NCBI GenBank assembly: GCA_019746975.1
Contig: JAIERK010000069.1
Location: forward strand, 33,282 to 97,281
Direction of reading: 5' to 3'
Origin: Candidatus Obscuribacterales bacterium
GTDB lineage: Bacteria > Cyanobacteriota > Vampirovibrionia > Obscuribacterales > Obscuribacteraceae
DNA: 64,000 bases
The position numbers and the translations under genes were made by a program. Shown here piece by piece: positions 8,760-17,405 of this stretch. Under the pieces are notes generated by a model. It was given only the letters and a program-made list of their open reading frames with translations. It did not search any database and was not told where the DNA came from. How positions within the stretch are numbered: position 1 is the first letter of the stretch; each line of letters starts with the position of its first letter.

Positions 8760-9466
8760 CGATACTGTTTGCAGATGATGAAGACAGAGACCGAGGCTGG
8801 CTGAGAAGCTTGTTAGAGGCAAATGTCAAAGATCATGGGCCGTTCCATGAAGCGCATGACGGACAGCAAGCTGTGGAGATGGCAATAAAGGTCAAACCCG
8901 ATCTCGTCTTCCTCGACATCAAAATGCCGGGGCTCTCTGGTATCAAAGCGGCAGAACAGATTCTGGAGAAGCTGCCTACTTGCGGCGTGATAATGCTCTC
9001 CAATTTCTCCGATGAAGTCTATGTCAGACAATTATGGAAAATCGTCCCGCCGGATGGGGCTTTCGGCTATGTCTTGAAGAACGCATCCAACGATCAAGTC
9101 GTGGAGGCTTGCAAGGCAGTCCTATCAGGCGACTGCTGGATCCACCCTGGTATCGCGCGTGTCATACAGCGAACGCAGAACAGAGCCACCAATTTGACCA
9201 GCGCCGAGTATGAGGCATTGGTATGCATATCGCTGGGCATGACCGATCACACCATTGCAAAACGACTTTTCTTGACAGAGAAAGCCGTCCAATCTCGTCT
9301 CAAATCGCTTTATGCCAAGCTCGGGATCCCTGGCAGAGGGGAATCCAACGAAACAGAGTTCAACCAACGCTGCCGCGCTGTATATCTGGCCAACAAGCGC
9401 GGACTGATCAATCAATCCGAGCTTGATGAATGGGAAGCAAAACTTGGAGCCAGAGCCGGAACATAA
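8756..9466 (+). CDS. NarL/FixJ-family response regulator
   Basis: A 236-residue regulator starts inside the stop of the CHASE2 kinase. The receiver domain has the acidic pair Asp7-Asp8, phosphoacceptor Asp54 in VFLDIKMPG and the conserved Lys in YVLKNAS. A LuxR-type helix-turn-helix follows (LTSAEYEALVCISLGMTDHT, then IAKRLFLTEKAVQSRL). After the HTH there is an unusual 40-residue tail (SNETEFNQRC to the C-terminus) that most NarL proteins lack. Operon position predicts phosphorylation by the upstream kinase and DNA binding at target promoters, perhaps including its own operon. The secreted protein 15 bases downstream is the likeliest co-regulated gene. Confidence 0.92.
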   Translation: MTILFADDEDRDRGWLRSLLEANVKDHGPFHEAHDGQQAVEMAIKVKPDLVFLDIKMPGLSGIKAAEQILEKLPTCGVIMLSNFSDEVYVRQLWKIVPPDGAFGYVLKNASNDQVVEACKAVLSGDCWIHPGIARVIQRTQNRATNLTSAEYEALVCISLGMTDHTIAKRLFLTEKAVQSRLKSLYAKLGIPGRGESNETEFNQRCRAVYLANKRGLINQSELDEWEAKLGARAGT

Positions 9467-9481
9467 CCGGAGGAAATAACG

Positions 9482-11014
9482 ATGACCCGAATTACGCCAA
9501 AGCACCTTCACTTTACGAGCTTGATAATCGTAGCTGTCTCGCTCGCCGTAGGCGCTCCCCATCCTGTCACCGCGCAGGCGCCGGTCGGGTCTGACTCAAA
9601 AGCTGAGGGCAAATTACGTAGCACCGTGCTCCACAAGAAAGCGTACATAGCATCATCGGCGGTGTCACCACCGGAAGCAGGGGTGCAACTGCTGATGGGT
9701 ATCTTGCAACGCATTGGCACAGAGCCCCAGATTGCGATGAAAAAGCCGCACCAGATGGAGGAAGCGTCCGCGAGCAATCAGTTGTTCATGCAGAATGCCA
9801 CCGACCCGGCTCTGGCGATTCGCCCGCAAGCACTTCAACGCAAGCTGCAGGTCGAGAAGGCCGCGGCACCCGCATCAGAACCGAACATAATTGCCGTTCT
9901 CCCGAAAACTAAGACTTTCAAGACGGAGAACTGGCAAGGCGCACAAATGGACAGAGACGAGACTGCGGGCAAAAGCGAATCAGGTGCATCTGGCGGATTC
10001 ATCAACCAGGCGGCGGCCGGCATGAAGAATTCGTCCGCCAACAAAGAATACGAAAAGCGCAACGTACACGATCTTAGGACAAACATCAACCGACTGTATG
10101 AAGGCCTCAAATTTGTGGACAACATAACCGCCAAGAAATCCGCCGACGGAGATGACGCGGACTCGCTCCAGGAGGCTGAAACCAAGACGATCAAAACAGG
10201 TGGAGCAACTCGCGGAACCGTGATCTCATATGCACCGAAAATCACAGATTACAGCAGCCAGAGCGGAGTAGTAGCACCTGGAGCCAGCCGCAATGCCGGT
10301 TTCGGCGCAAGCAACGGTGGTTCATACAAACCGCCCGAAATTCTTCAAATCGCAAGGGAGCGCGCAGAACGAGCAGACGCCAAGGACAAAGAGACATTCA
10401 TGAAAGCCGATCAGCCGGCAGCCTACAGAACGATGCGCCAGTATCAAAATACAGCAGCGGATTCTCTCGATGGTGCCGCGCCAGCAGACCTCAACATGTT
10501 CAACAGCAGCAGCAGTAGATCAAAAGGACGGAGTGCTCCGGCGATGGGGACGCCATCCGGCATGCACATAGCGTACATGCCACCATCTTTAGTGGCTGGT
10601 ATTCCGGGTCTGCGCCTGGGCTCGGCGGAAGATCAGGTTGACATGTATCTGAGAGACAAAGGAGCGGTCGACAGAAAAGAGGTCAACGGATGGAAGGTCT
10701 GGTCGCTGTCATCCAAGGGTAAGACAGCGTTGCAAATCTACCTGCGCAACGGGATTGTAGAAGCCTTCCGAGTGTTCGATCACGCTTATGTACCAGACAG
10801 ACTGGGAGTCAGCCTGTCCAACAAGCTCGGTCTGATGAAGCAGAAGTTCGGCGAGCCGGCGTTCATCCTCAAAGAGCCATCGGCACGCGGCAGCGATGGG
10901 CACGGCGCGAAAAATTACGTATATCCTGTAAGTCAGGTCAGTTTCCAACTTTCACGCGCTACGCCAGATGCGGCACCGACAATTCAAAGCTTGCTTCTTT
11001 TCCAATTCCTATAG
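9482..11014 (+). CDS. Secreted protein of unknown function, third gene of the CHASE2 operon
   Basis: The 510-residue product has a signal peptide (about 1-32, ending VTAQA) and a strong ribosome site (GGAGGAAATAACGATG). The middle (about 130-375) is low in complexity, charged and rich in Ser, Ala, Gly and Lys, and probably disordered. A compact C-terminal domain (about 375-510) begins LVAGIPGLRLGSAEDQVDMY and has alternating strands such as GKTALQIYLRNGIVEAFRVF. The pattern of a G-L-R-L-G start followed by a short beta domain is reminiscent of small periplasmic repeat domains, but I do not recognise a family. It follows the response regulator by 15 bases, so it may be the output or an accessory sensor of that two-component system. 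Confidence 0.75.
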   Translation: MTRITPKHLHFTSLIIVAVSLAVGAPHPVTAQAPVGSDSKAEGKLRSTVLHKKAYIASSAVSPPEAGVQLLMGILQRIGTEPQIAMKKPHQMEEASASNQLFMQNATDPALAIRPQALQRKLQVEKAAAPASEPNIIAVLPKTKTFKTENWQGAQMDRDETAGKSESGASGGFINQAAAGMKNSSANKEYEKRNVHDLRTNINRLYEGLKFVDNITAKKSADGDDADSLQEAETKTIKTGGATRGTVISYAPKITDYSSQSGVVAPGASRNAGFGASNGGSYKPPEILQIARERAERADAKDKETFMKADQPAAYRTMRQYQNTAADSLDGAAPADLNMFNSSSSRSKGRSAPAMGTPSGMHIAYMPPSLVAGIPGLRLGSAEDQVDMYLRDKGAVDRKEVNGWKVWSLSSKGKTALQIYLRNGIVEAFRVFDHAYVPDRLGVSLSNKLGLMKQKFGEPAFILKEPSARGSDGHGAKNYVYPVSQVSFQLSRATPDAAPTIQSLLLFQFL

Positions 11015-11089
11015 CCGCGTTGATTGCAACCCGCGCTACAATTTGAATAGGCAAGGCTCTCCCTAATTGCCGAGGGAGGAGGTTCACAA

Positions 11090-11965
11090 ATGGCTGATAG
11101 AAAGAAGATCGTTAATGAAAATGTGGATGGTGATTTCTTCGTAGACACGAGCTGCATTGATTGCGACACCTGCCGCCAGCTTGCACCAGAATCGTTCAAA
11201 GATGCAGGAGAGTACTCCTACGTCTTTCAACAACCGCGCGATGAAGAACAGCGAAGAGTAGCAACACAAGCGCTTCTTGCCTGCCCCACCGGATCCATAG
11301 GCTGCAGTACCGACAACATCGCGGCTCAGGTGATCGACGATTTTCCAATGCTTCTCGATGACAATGTTTTCTATTGTGGTTTCAACTCACCAAAGTCGTA
11401 TGGCGGCAACAGCTACTTCATCCAAGACGAAGGTGGCAATTGGCTGATTGATTCACCGAAGTATAGTAGCCACCTTGTCAGACAATTCGAACAATATGGT
11501 GGCATCAAATACATTTTTCTAACTCACGAAGATGACGTTGCCGATGCCGATCGGTATGCCGCGCTTTTCGAGGCACAGCGCATCATTCACCGTGCCGCGC
11601 TCAAGGCTTGCAGAGACGCGGAGATTATCGTCGACGATCGCAATAGCTTTGAAGCTGGCACCGCTTTCAGTATCATACATACTCCCGGTCACACCAGAGG
11701 TCATATGGTGCTGTTGTATAAAGACAAGTTTTTGTTCACAGGAGACCACCTGTATTACAACAGAGGAAAAAAACATCTCGATGCGTTCAAAGACTACTGT
11801 TGGTACTCATGGGAAGAACAAACTGCTTCAATGGAAAAACTGCTAACAGCAAATTTCGAATGGGTACTTCCGGGTCACGGAGAACGCAAAAAGTTGACTG
11901 CCGAAAATGCGAAATTGGAGCTAACTAATCTGATCAAAAGAATGAAGTCAGACAACGAAGTTTGA
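11090..11965 (+). CDS. Ferredoxin-like domain fused to metallo-beta-lactamase-fold hydrolase
   Basis: The 291-residue protein starts 9 bases after a GGAGGAGG. Residues 1-70 form a ferredoxin-like domain with CIDCDTC and a distal CPTGSI, enough cysteines for one Fe-S cluster. Residues about 85-280 are a metallo-beta-lactamase fold: THEDDVADADRY replaces the usual HxHxDH motif, IIHRAAL carries another His, and HTPGHTRGH, FTGDHLYY and LPGHGE supply the remaining metal ligands. The THxDDVAD variant is, from memory, typical of a ferredoxin-MBL family shared by cyanobacteria and plants; the substrate is unknown. A glyoxalase-II-like thioesterase or redox-linked hydrolase is possible. The gene appears monocistronic. 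Confidence 0.85.
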   Translation: MADRKKIVNENVDGDFFVDTSCIDCDTCRQLAPESFKDAGEYSYVFQQPRDEEQRRVATQALLACPTGSIGCSTDNIAAQVIDDFPMLLDDNVFYCGFNSPKSYGGNSYFIQDEGGNWLIDSPKYSSHLVRQFEQYGGIKYIFLTHEDDVADADRYAALFEAQRIIHRAALKACRDAEIIVDDRNSFEAGTAFSIIHTPGHTRGHMVLLYKDKFLFTGDHLYYNRGKKHLDAFKDYCWYSWEEQTASMEKLLTANFEWVLPGHGERKKLTAENAKLELTNLIKRMKSDNEV

Positions 11966-12206
11966 ACTTTGCTATTGGCATCCTTCCCGATGCTCGCCAA
12001 CGCTGAGGCGATTTTTATGGCTTTGTCAATGGCGCCAGTTCAGCATCTTTTTAGGCGTAGTCGAGCCGTTAATCGACTCGATGTTGCAACCCAATCGGTT
12101 ACGATTTAACTTGTACAACTCATAGATACAACGATTCGAAGCGAGCTCCGCATATTACGCGCAACAAGCAAGAATCAGGCGGATTTCTGGCAGGCTGCGG
12201 ATTTTC

Positions 12207-14570
12207 ATGGATCAGACAAAGTATCAACCGCTATATCTCAAACACCGCCCCCAAACACTGGGTGACCTGGTCGGTCAAAAATCGGTGGTTAAGACCCTGA
12301 CCAACGCAATTGAGAACAAGCGCATAGCTCATGCATATCTTTTTACAGGACCGAGGGGAACAGGGAAGACGTCATCGGCCAGAATTCTTGCCAAGTCAAT
12401 TAACTGCGAACAGGGACCGACGGTAACGCCATGCCTGAAATGTGCATCTTGCGTTTCCATCAAAGAAAGTAGTTGCCCATCAGTCTTCGAGATTGACGCA
12501 GCATCCAACAACAGCGTAGATGACGCTCGTGTCTTGATTGAGCGTGCACCACTCGTGGCGCAAGGCGGTCGCAACAAGCTTTATATTGTGGACGAGTGCC
12601 ACATGCTCACGAAAGAGGCATTCAATGCCTTGCTGAAGACGATTGAAGAGCCGCCGCCCAACGTCATCTTCATCCTGGCAACAACAGAGGAGCACAAGGT
12701 TCCACCCACGATTTTAAGCCGCTGCCAGAGACTGATGTTTCGTCTCGTCAACCACGATGAGTTGGCTGAGCACCTCCAGCAAGTGGCACAAAAAGAGGCT
12801 ATCGAAATCGAAAAATCGGCGATTGAGCTTATTACTCGCCGATCGGGAGGCGGACTTCGCGATGCGCTTGGACTGCTCGATCAGGCGAGCTTGCTTGCAC
12901 GACCAGGAGAGCCGGTTTCACAAAAGGACCTGCTGGTTCTTCTCGGCGCGCTGGACGAAGACGTGCTACTCACGCTCAGTCGGGGAATTCTTCAGCGTGA
13001 CGGCAAAGCCGTGTTGGATGCGATCACCGGTTTGATCATGCAAGGGCGGGAGCCTGCCTTGATCGCTCAAGAAATGGCGAAGCATTTTCTAAACTTGACG
13101 AAGGCTTCGTATGTCACACAACAGAGTAGCGGACAGGAGACCAACCGCTTCGTGCTTGGTTCTCACTCCTATATAGACGGGTTGCTTGACCAGGCACGAT
13201 ACTTCGAGCGCAGCGAATTGAGCCAGATGGTAGAGCACCTCGATAATTTAGAACAATCGTTGAAGCGTGCCAGTCAACCGTCTATGACTCTGGAAATCGC
13301 CCTGCTTGCTCTGTGTCACCGTCACGATATCGCGAGCATCAAACAGCTTGAATCTCGCATTCATCAATTGGAAGAACAAATAAGTCAGGGCGGTGAGATT
13401 TCGAATCGCAGACAGGCAGAGCCATCTCATCGACCGCCAGCTCCGGCTCCATTGAGACAGGAGAGCAATCCTCCGCCAAGACCGGCGCCTGCTCCGGCTG
13501 GCCCGGCTGCTCCACCCGCTCCGCCTTCAGCTTCGGCTTCGGCTTCAGCTCCAGCTCCGGCTTCGAATCCACCGGCTCCTCCCGTTCTTCCCGCACAGAC
13601 GGCAGAGGGCAGTGGATTGACGCTAGAGGCAAGCCAAACTGAAAGTCGACCGCTTCAAGAGTCAAGTCCGGACGAGATCACCCCAACGGTCCCTGCACCT
13701 CCGGCAGCGCAACCGGCAATGCCAACGACTTATTCGGACGATGAAGACTACGACGAAGAGGGGAATTCGTATGATGGAGCCTCTCACACTCCTCCTCCGC
13801 AGCCGGTCCAGACAGCGCAACAACCTGCAGCTGACCCCCCGCCCGAACGCCTCCCACCGCCTGCGGCCGCCAGTCACATCCCAACCACAGGCACCGGCGA
13901 GCTGACGCACGCGCAACTCGAGGAGCTGTGGTCCGACCTGCTCGACGCACTACATAAGCGAAGTATTCCGGCATATAGCCTGGTGTCGATGCACGCATTT
14001 CCCCTGCGCTTCGAATCGAAGACGCTAACTATAGGGGTTCACCGTGAATTCTTTCAAAAGTCTATTGAAAACAAAACCAACAACATCATGGTGGCATACA
14101 AGGACCTGAAAAATGACGAAATTCGAGTCCTGGTCAAGGTCGTAGATACAGGCAAGACAGAGGCGGCAAAGCCAGCCTACAACCCGACTGCACCAAAAGC
14201 AGCAAATGATGCGATGGCACAGAGAGCGCCTACTTCAGAGCCAATCAGCTCCCACGTCGCGGTTCAGCCAGAACGTGCGGTTCAGCCAGAACGCGCAGAG
14301 GCGCCATCGATGGCTCATACGCCTCAACCGCAGGGCATGCCTTCAGCTCTGACCGATAACCGAATCACCATCTACGAATCCGAAGACGCAGGCGCAGGCG
14401 CGTCTCCACCTGCGCCCGAACCGACGCCTAAGACTATTGAAAGGACCAACAGCCCCGATCTTTCTAGAGAACCAACTCGCAGTCTCAACATCGAGGAGAC
14501 TCTAGACCCTTCAAAGATCGCAGAGGCTTATAAAATTTTTGAGGGACCCGGTTCGCGGCTGATCGGCTAG
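12207..14570 (+). CDS. dnaX: DNA polymerase III subunit gamma/tau
   Basis: This is the clamp-loader ATPase that loads the sliding clamp at the replication fork. Residues 1-370 hold the AAA+ module: GPRGTGKT (48-55), zinc cysteines at 67, 76, 79 and 82, Walker B LYIVDECHML (Asp129, Glu130) and sensor/arginine finger ILSRCQR. A dimer region follows to about 395. A long Pro/Ala-rich linker (about 400-560) contains runs of SASASA and PPAPP. A conserved tau-like segment (about 565-650, LTHAQLEELWSDLLDAL) comes next, then another disordered stretch containing a tandem VQPERAVQPERAE. I saw no slippery A-AAA-AAG stretch, so one full-length product is likely. Confidence 0.97.
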   Translation: MDQTKYQPLYLKHRPQTLGDLVGQKSVVKTLTNAIENKRIAHAYLFTGPRGTGKTSSARILAKSINCEQGPTVTPCLKCASCVSIKESSCPSVFEIDAASNNSVDDARVLIERAPLVAQGGRNKLYIVDECHMLTKEAFNALLKTIEEPPPNVIFILATTEEHKVPPTILSRCQRLMFRLVNHDELAEHLQQVAQKEAIEIEKSAIELITRRSGGGLRDALGLLDQASLLARPGEPVSQKDLLVLLGALDEDVLLTLSRGILQRDGKAVLDAITGLIMQGREPALIAQEMAKHFLNLTKASYVTQQSSGQETNRFVLGSHSYIDGLLDQARYFERSELSQMVEHLDNLEQSLKRASQPSMTLEIALLALCHRHDIASIKQLESRIHQLEEQISQGGEISNRRQAEPSHRPPAPAPLRQESNPPPRPAPAPAGPAAPPAPPSASASASAPAPASNPPAPPVLPAQTAEGSGLTLEASQTESRPLQESSPDEITPTVPAPPAAQPAMPTTYSDDEDYDEEGNSYDGASHTPPPQPVQTAQQPAADPPPERLPPPAAASHIPTTGTGELTHAQLEELWSDLLDALHKRSIPAYSLVSMHAFPLRFESKTLTIGVHREFFQKSIENKTNNIMVAYKDLKNDEIRVLVKVVDTGKTEAAKPAYNPTAPKAANDAMAQRAPTSEPISSHVAVQPERAVQPERAEAPSMAHTPQPQGMPSALTDNRITIYESEDAGAGASPPAPEPTPKTIERTNSPDLSREPTRSLNIEETLDPSKIAEAYKIFEGPGSRLIG

Positions 14571-14596
14571 GGGCGAACACTGGTAGATTTTTCGGC

Positions 14597-14618
14597 GACT
14601 AAAAACGGGAGTTTAGTC
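14597..14618. terminator. Possible hairpin downstream of dnaX
   Basis: A 7-bp perfect stem GACTAAA/TTTAGTC encloses an 8-nt loop 27 bases after the dnaX stop. There is no T run after it, so its role as a terminator is uncertain. The rest of the 238-bp gap to the convergent acylphosphatase gene shows nothing else recognisable. Confidence 0.3.
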
Positions 14619-14808
14619 TGTCGAATCATGCCCCCTAGTTAGAGAAGTGCCGTTACTCATTGACATCACAAAGAAGCGTGGCTAATACCTTCTGGCGTTT
14701 TACGTCGAAGTTTGAAAAGTGACGCTACTTTCGTCTAACCGATTGGACCCGATTTGGACCGAACGACCGGCTGAAAGCTCAGCGCGCGAAGCCTGGCTGT
14801 TCGGCTGT

Positions 14809-15093
14809 TCACCAGGTTACTGCGAAGCCAGGTTTGATCTCATCTTCTGAATTCGGCTCAAGCCACTCGACATCCACGGAGTCAACCCTAGCTCCCGATG
14901 GACCTTGCTTGCACCAGGTGATGAAAACCTCGATCTGCTCCTGGGTTCCATACGCCAGCGATTCAACACTACCGTCGGGCATATTTCTCACCCAACCCGA
15001 CAGACCAATACTGTTAGCCATGTCCTCAGCGGTTTTTCGGTAAAAAACCCCCTGAACTCGACCTCGAACTCGCAATTTTGCTTGATGTGACAT
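14809..15093 (-). CDS. acyP: Acylphosphatase
   Basis: The 94-residue protein has typical family length and both signature motifs: GRVQGVFYRK (residues 11-20; the Arg binds the acyl phosphate) and GWVRNMPDGSVE (33-44; Asn37 orients the attacking water). It hydrolyses the carboxyl-phosphate bond of acyl phosphates such as acetyl phosphate. It is transcribed toward dnaX and diverges from the coiled-coil J-domain gene, standing alone. The signature residues are intact, so activity is expected. Acetyl phosphate can donate phosphate to receivers, so a link to the many receivers in this window is possible but speculative. Confidence 0.95.
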   Translation of the reverse strand: MSHQAKLRVRGRVQGVFYRKTAEDMANSIGLSGWVRNMPDGSVESLAYGTQEQIEVFITWCKQGPSGARVDSVDVEWLEPNSEDEIKPGFAVTW

Positions 15094-15266
15094 GTCATGC
15101 CATCACAACGAAAGTTCAGAATAAGTTACCAGAAAAATTGGCAGGTTTTTGGTTTGATGGGGAAGAAATAAAATAAGAGAACGGCTATACTGACTGTTCA
15201 GGCTCGGCCCTCTCGAGCAGACTTTCTGATGCAGTCAATGACGGCGCGCGGTGATCAATCAAGTCG

Positions 15267-17372
15267 ATGTCACAGGACACACAACAACAAGAGACTATAA
15301 CCGAATCCCAAATTGAAGCTGCCATCCAGGCTGTGATAGGCAGGGGATGGGACGTCAATCCGTACACGGTGGCAGAGGAAGCGCGGATTTCGCCAGCAGA
15401 AATCTCGCATAACGCTCATTTCATGCAACTCATAGTTCATGCACGTGGCGGCGAGGTAACTTTCGCAGTCAAATCAGCTCCGCCGGAAGAGCTCAAGCGC
15501 ATCGCCGAGTTGGAGAAGGAAAACGCTGACCTGCGCGCCAAACTGGACGCACCAGAAGCAAAGATCGTACCCGACGACGATATCCTCAACGAGCAAGTAA
15601 AGGCTCTCTTGAGCTCCGAATCTGACGAGCAAGTAAAGCAGCTAGAACGTGAGCTCGAGCAGGCGTACGAACAGGTAGTCTCCCTGGAAGAGGAAAAGAC
15701 AGACCTCACCCGCAGCGTCGCCGGTTTGGAGAGAGTCAATGATGCTCTCAACGCCCGCATGCGCCAGTTGGAAGATGAAGCGGTCGTCCTCAAGAAGCAG
15801 GCCTCTGAATTCAAGGTTTCACCGAACACACCACTCCCGATCGATCCGCAGGTCCTTCAGGAGCTGGAGAGTCTCAAGACGCAAAATGCCGCGATGGACG
15901 AGCAAATTCAGCAGTTCATCGCAATTTCGCGCGAAAAGTCGGAATACATCGTTCATCTGGAGTCAGCTAACTACCAACACGAGTCATTAATTCTCGAGCT
16001 GGAGGCAAAGCTGGCCGAACTGCAACAAGAAGCAGATATGCTGGCGTTGCAATTGCAAAACGCTTTCAATGTCGGCTACCAGAAGGGCCACTCCGACAGC
16101 AAACCATCGGTCGAAGACAAATCCGAAGACACGGGCAGTGAAGAGGTGCAGAGCGAATCGGCTTTGGAAGCTCCTCTTTTCCCTGGAAGCAATCCAGCTC
16201 ATGTGGCAACCGGCGAGCAACCTGTCATGACTCCCGGCCAATATTACGAATTGCATCAACAAATGCCAAATGTTGAGATAAAAACTCAGCCAGAATCGGA
16301 AGCGACGCCTCAAGTCGCGGCAAGTGCTCCAAACACTGCGCCAGCACAGGCACCCCCGGAGCCAGGCAGCTGGGATACTGATCGAGTACTCAACTTCGCA
16401 CGCACCGGACCCTATGTCGCATCCAACTTCAATCCGCTAGAGTCGCTTAGCTGGCGAGATCTCGAGACCGTCTACAGCATGGGCGTCCTGTCCATCAAGG
16501 ACTTCTCGCGCAATCTCACTGAGTATCGTCCGACAGATCCAGGTCCACAGATTTCCGAGCCCCCGCAAAAGCAGCTCGACACCAGCGAGAGTTACTCACA
16601 AGTTAAAGAGAGTATAGATGTCCTCGGCCAGGCGATGGACGACACCGGCGCTACCGACCTTGTCGCTGATCTGCTCGGAGAAGCGCCTAATCCCGAAGGT
16701 ATGGATTTCATCGACGAGCTCATTGATATCGACAAGCTCGATATCTTCGAAAGCCTCGAAGAGCTAGAAGAACTCGGCACTATCGATGTTCTTGGGGACC
16801 CCATCAATCTACCAGACTTCGAAAGCGATGCCAATGGCCGTGACGAATCGGCAGAACCAGCATCAGACGACCAGTTGCGCGATCTTATCAAGTCCAGAAT
16901 CAGTCAAGCTCAAGAACACAAAGAAGATCAGGACGTGAGGACGCCTCCCGCGCCGGAAGGCGCAGAAGACGATCCGACGAAATCGTCGAAGCCATTCCCC
17001 AGTCTCAAGAAATTCGTCGGACAGAAAGGGCAAGATGCACCACCTCCGCCAGTGACAGCGAGCAGCACATCCACCCCGTCAGTAGCCGCCAAGCATACGC
17101 CGCCCGAAATCCGCAAAGCTTGCATGATTCTGGGTATTCGACCCGAAGACCTGACAAAGGAATCGGTCCATAAGGAATGGAAAAAACAGATTACAAGCGT
17201 TCACCCCGATTTGGGCGGTGACACAGATTCCGCTGTATTCCTTAATACTGCAAAAGATACCCTGTTACGTTGGCTAGACCAAAACACACCAAAATTGGGT
17301 GAAAAGTTCGGCAGCGGTCAGGGCGGTTCAACTCGATTTACTGGAAAGAATAAGCCGAACGACAAATCTTGA
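15267..17372 (+). CDS. Long coiled-coil protein with C-terminal J domain
   Basis: The 701-residue product begins with a short region about residues 10-70 (ESQIEAAIQAVIGRGWDVNP), likely a small helical domain. Heptad-rich coiled coils follow from about 75 to 270. An acidic, Pro/Ser-rich middle contains a conserved block near 370-420 (SWDTDRVLNFARTGPY and LSWRDLETVYSMGVLS). The last 80 residues are a J domain (ILGIRPEDLTKESV) with an intact HPD at about 645-647 in SVHPDLGGD. J domains stimulate Hsp70 (DnaK); here the coiled coil probably recruits the client or scaffold. No signal peptide or membrane helix is seen. It lies 33 bases before der and may be co-transcribed. The ribosome site is weak. 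Confidence 0.75.
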   Translation: MSQDTQQQETITESQIEAAIQAVIGRGWDVNPYTVAEEARISPAEISHNAHFMQLIVHARGGEVTFAVKSAPPEELKRIAELEKENADLRAKLDAPEAKIVPDDDILNEQVKALLSSESDEQVKQLERELEQAYEQVVSLEEEKTDLTRSVAGLERVNDALNARMRQLEDEAVVLKKQASEFKVSPNTPLPIDPQVLQELESLKTQNAAMDEQIQQFIAISREKSEYIVHLESANYQHESLILELEAKLAELQQEADMLALQLQNAFNVGYQKGHSDSKPSVEDKSEDTGSEEVQSESALEAPLFPGSNPAHVATGEQPVMTPGQYYELHQQMPNVEIKTQPESEATPQVAASAPNTAPAQAPPEPGSWDTDRVLNFARTGPYVASNFNPLESLSWRDLETVYSMGVLSIKDFSRNLTEYRPTDPGPQISEPPQKQLDTSESYSQVKESIDVLGQAMDDTGATDLVADLLGEAPNPEGMDFIDELIDIDKLDIFESLEELEELGTIDVLGDPINLPDFESDANGRDESAEPASDDQLRDLIKSRISQAQEHKEDQDVRTPPAPEGAEDDPTKSSKPFPSLKKFVGQKGQDAPPPPVTASSTSTPSVAAKHTPPEIRKACMILGIRPEDLTKESVHKEWKKQITSVHPDLGGDTDSAVFLNTAKDTLLRWLDQNTPKLGEKFGSGQGGSTRFTGKNKPNDKS

Positions 17373-17405
17373 TATAGTAAAACGACTTCGGAGGTTGTTT
17401 TTGCT

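Noticed and set aside
13440..13580. Repetitive CCGGCTCCGGCT-like DNA in dnaX as a tandem repeat element
   Set aside because: It encodes the Pro/Ala/Ser linker expected between DnaX domains and is irregular, so it is low-complexity coding sequence.
12207..14570. Programmed frameshift in dnaX producing a short gamma form
   Set aside because: No A-AAA-AAG or similar slippery site with a following hairpin was seen near the end of the ATPase part.
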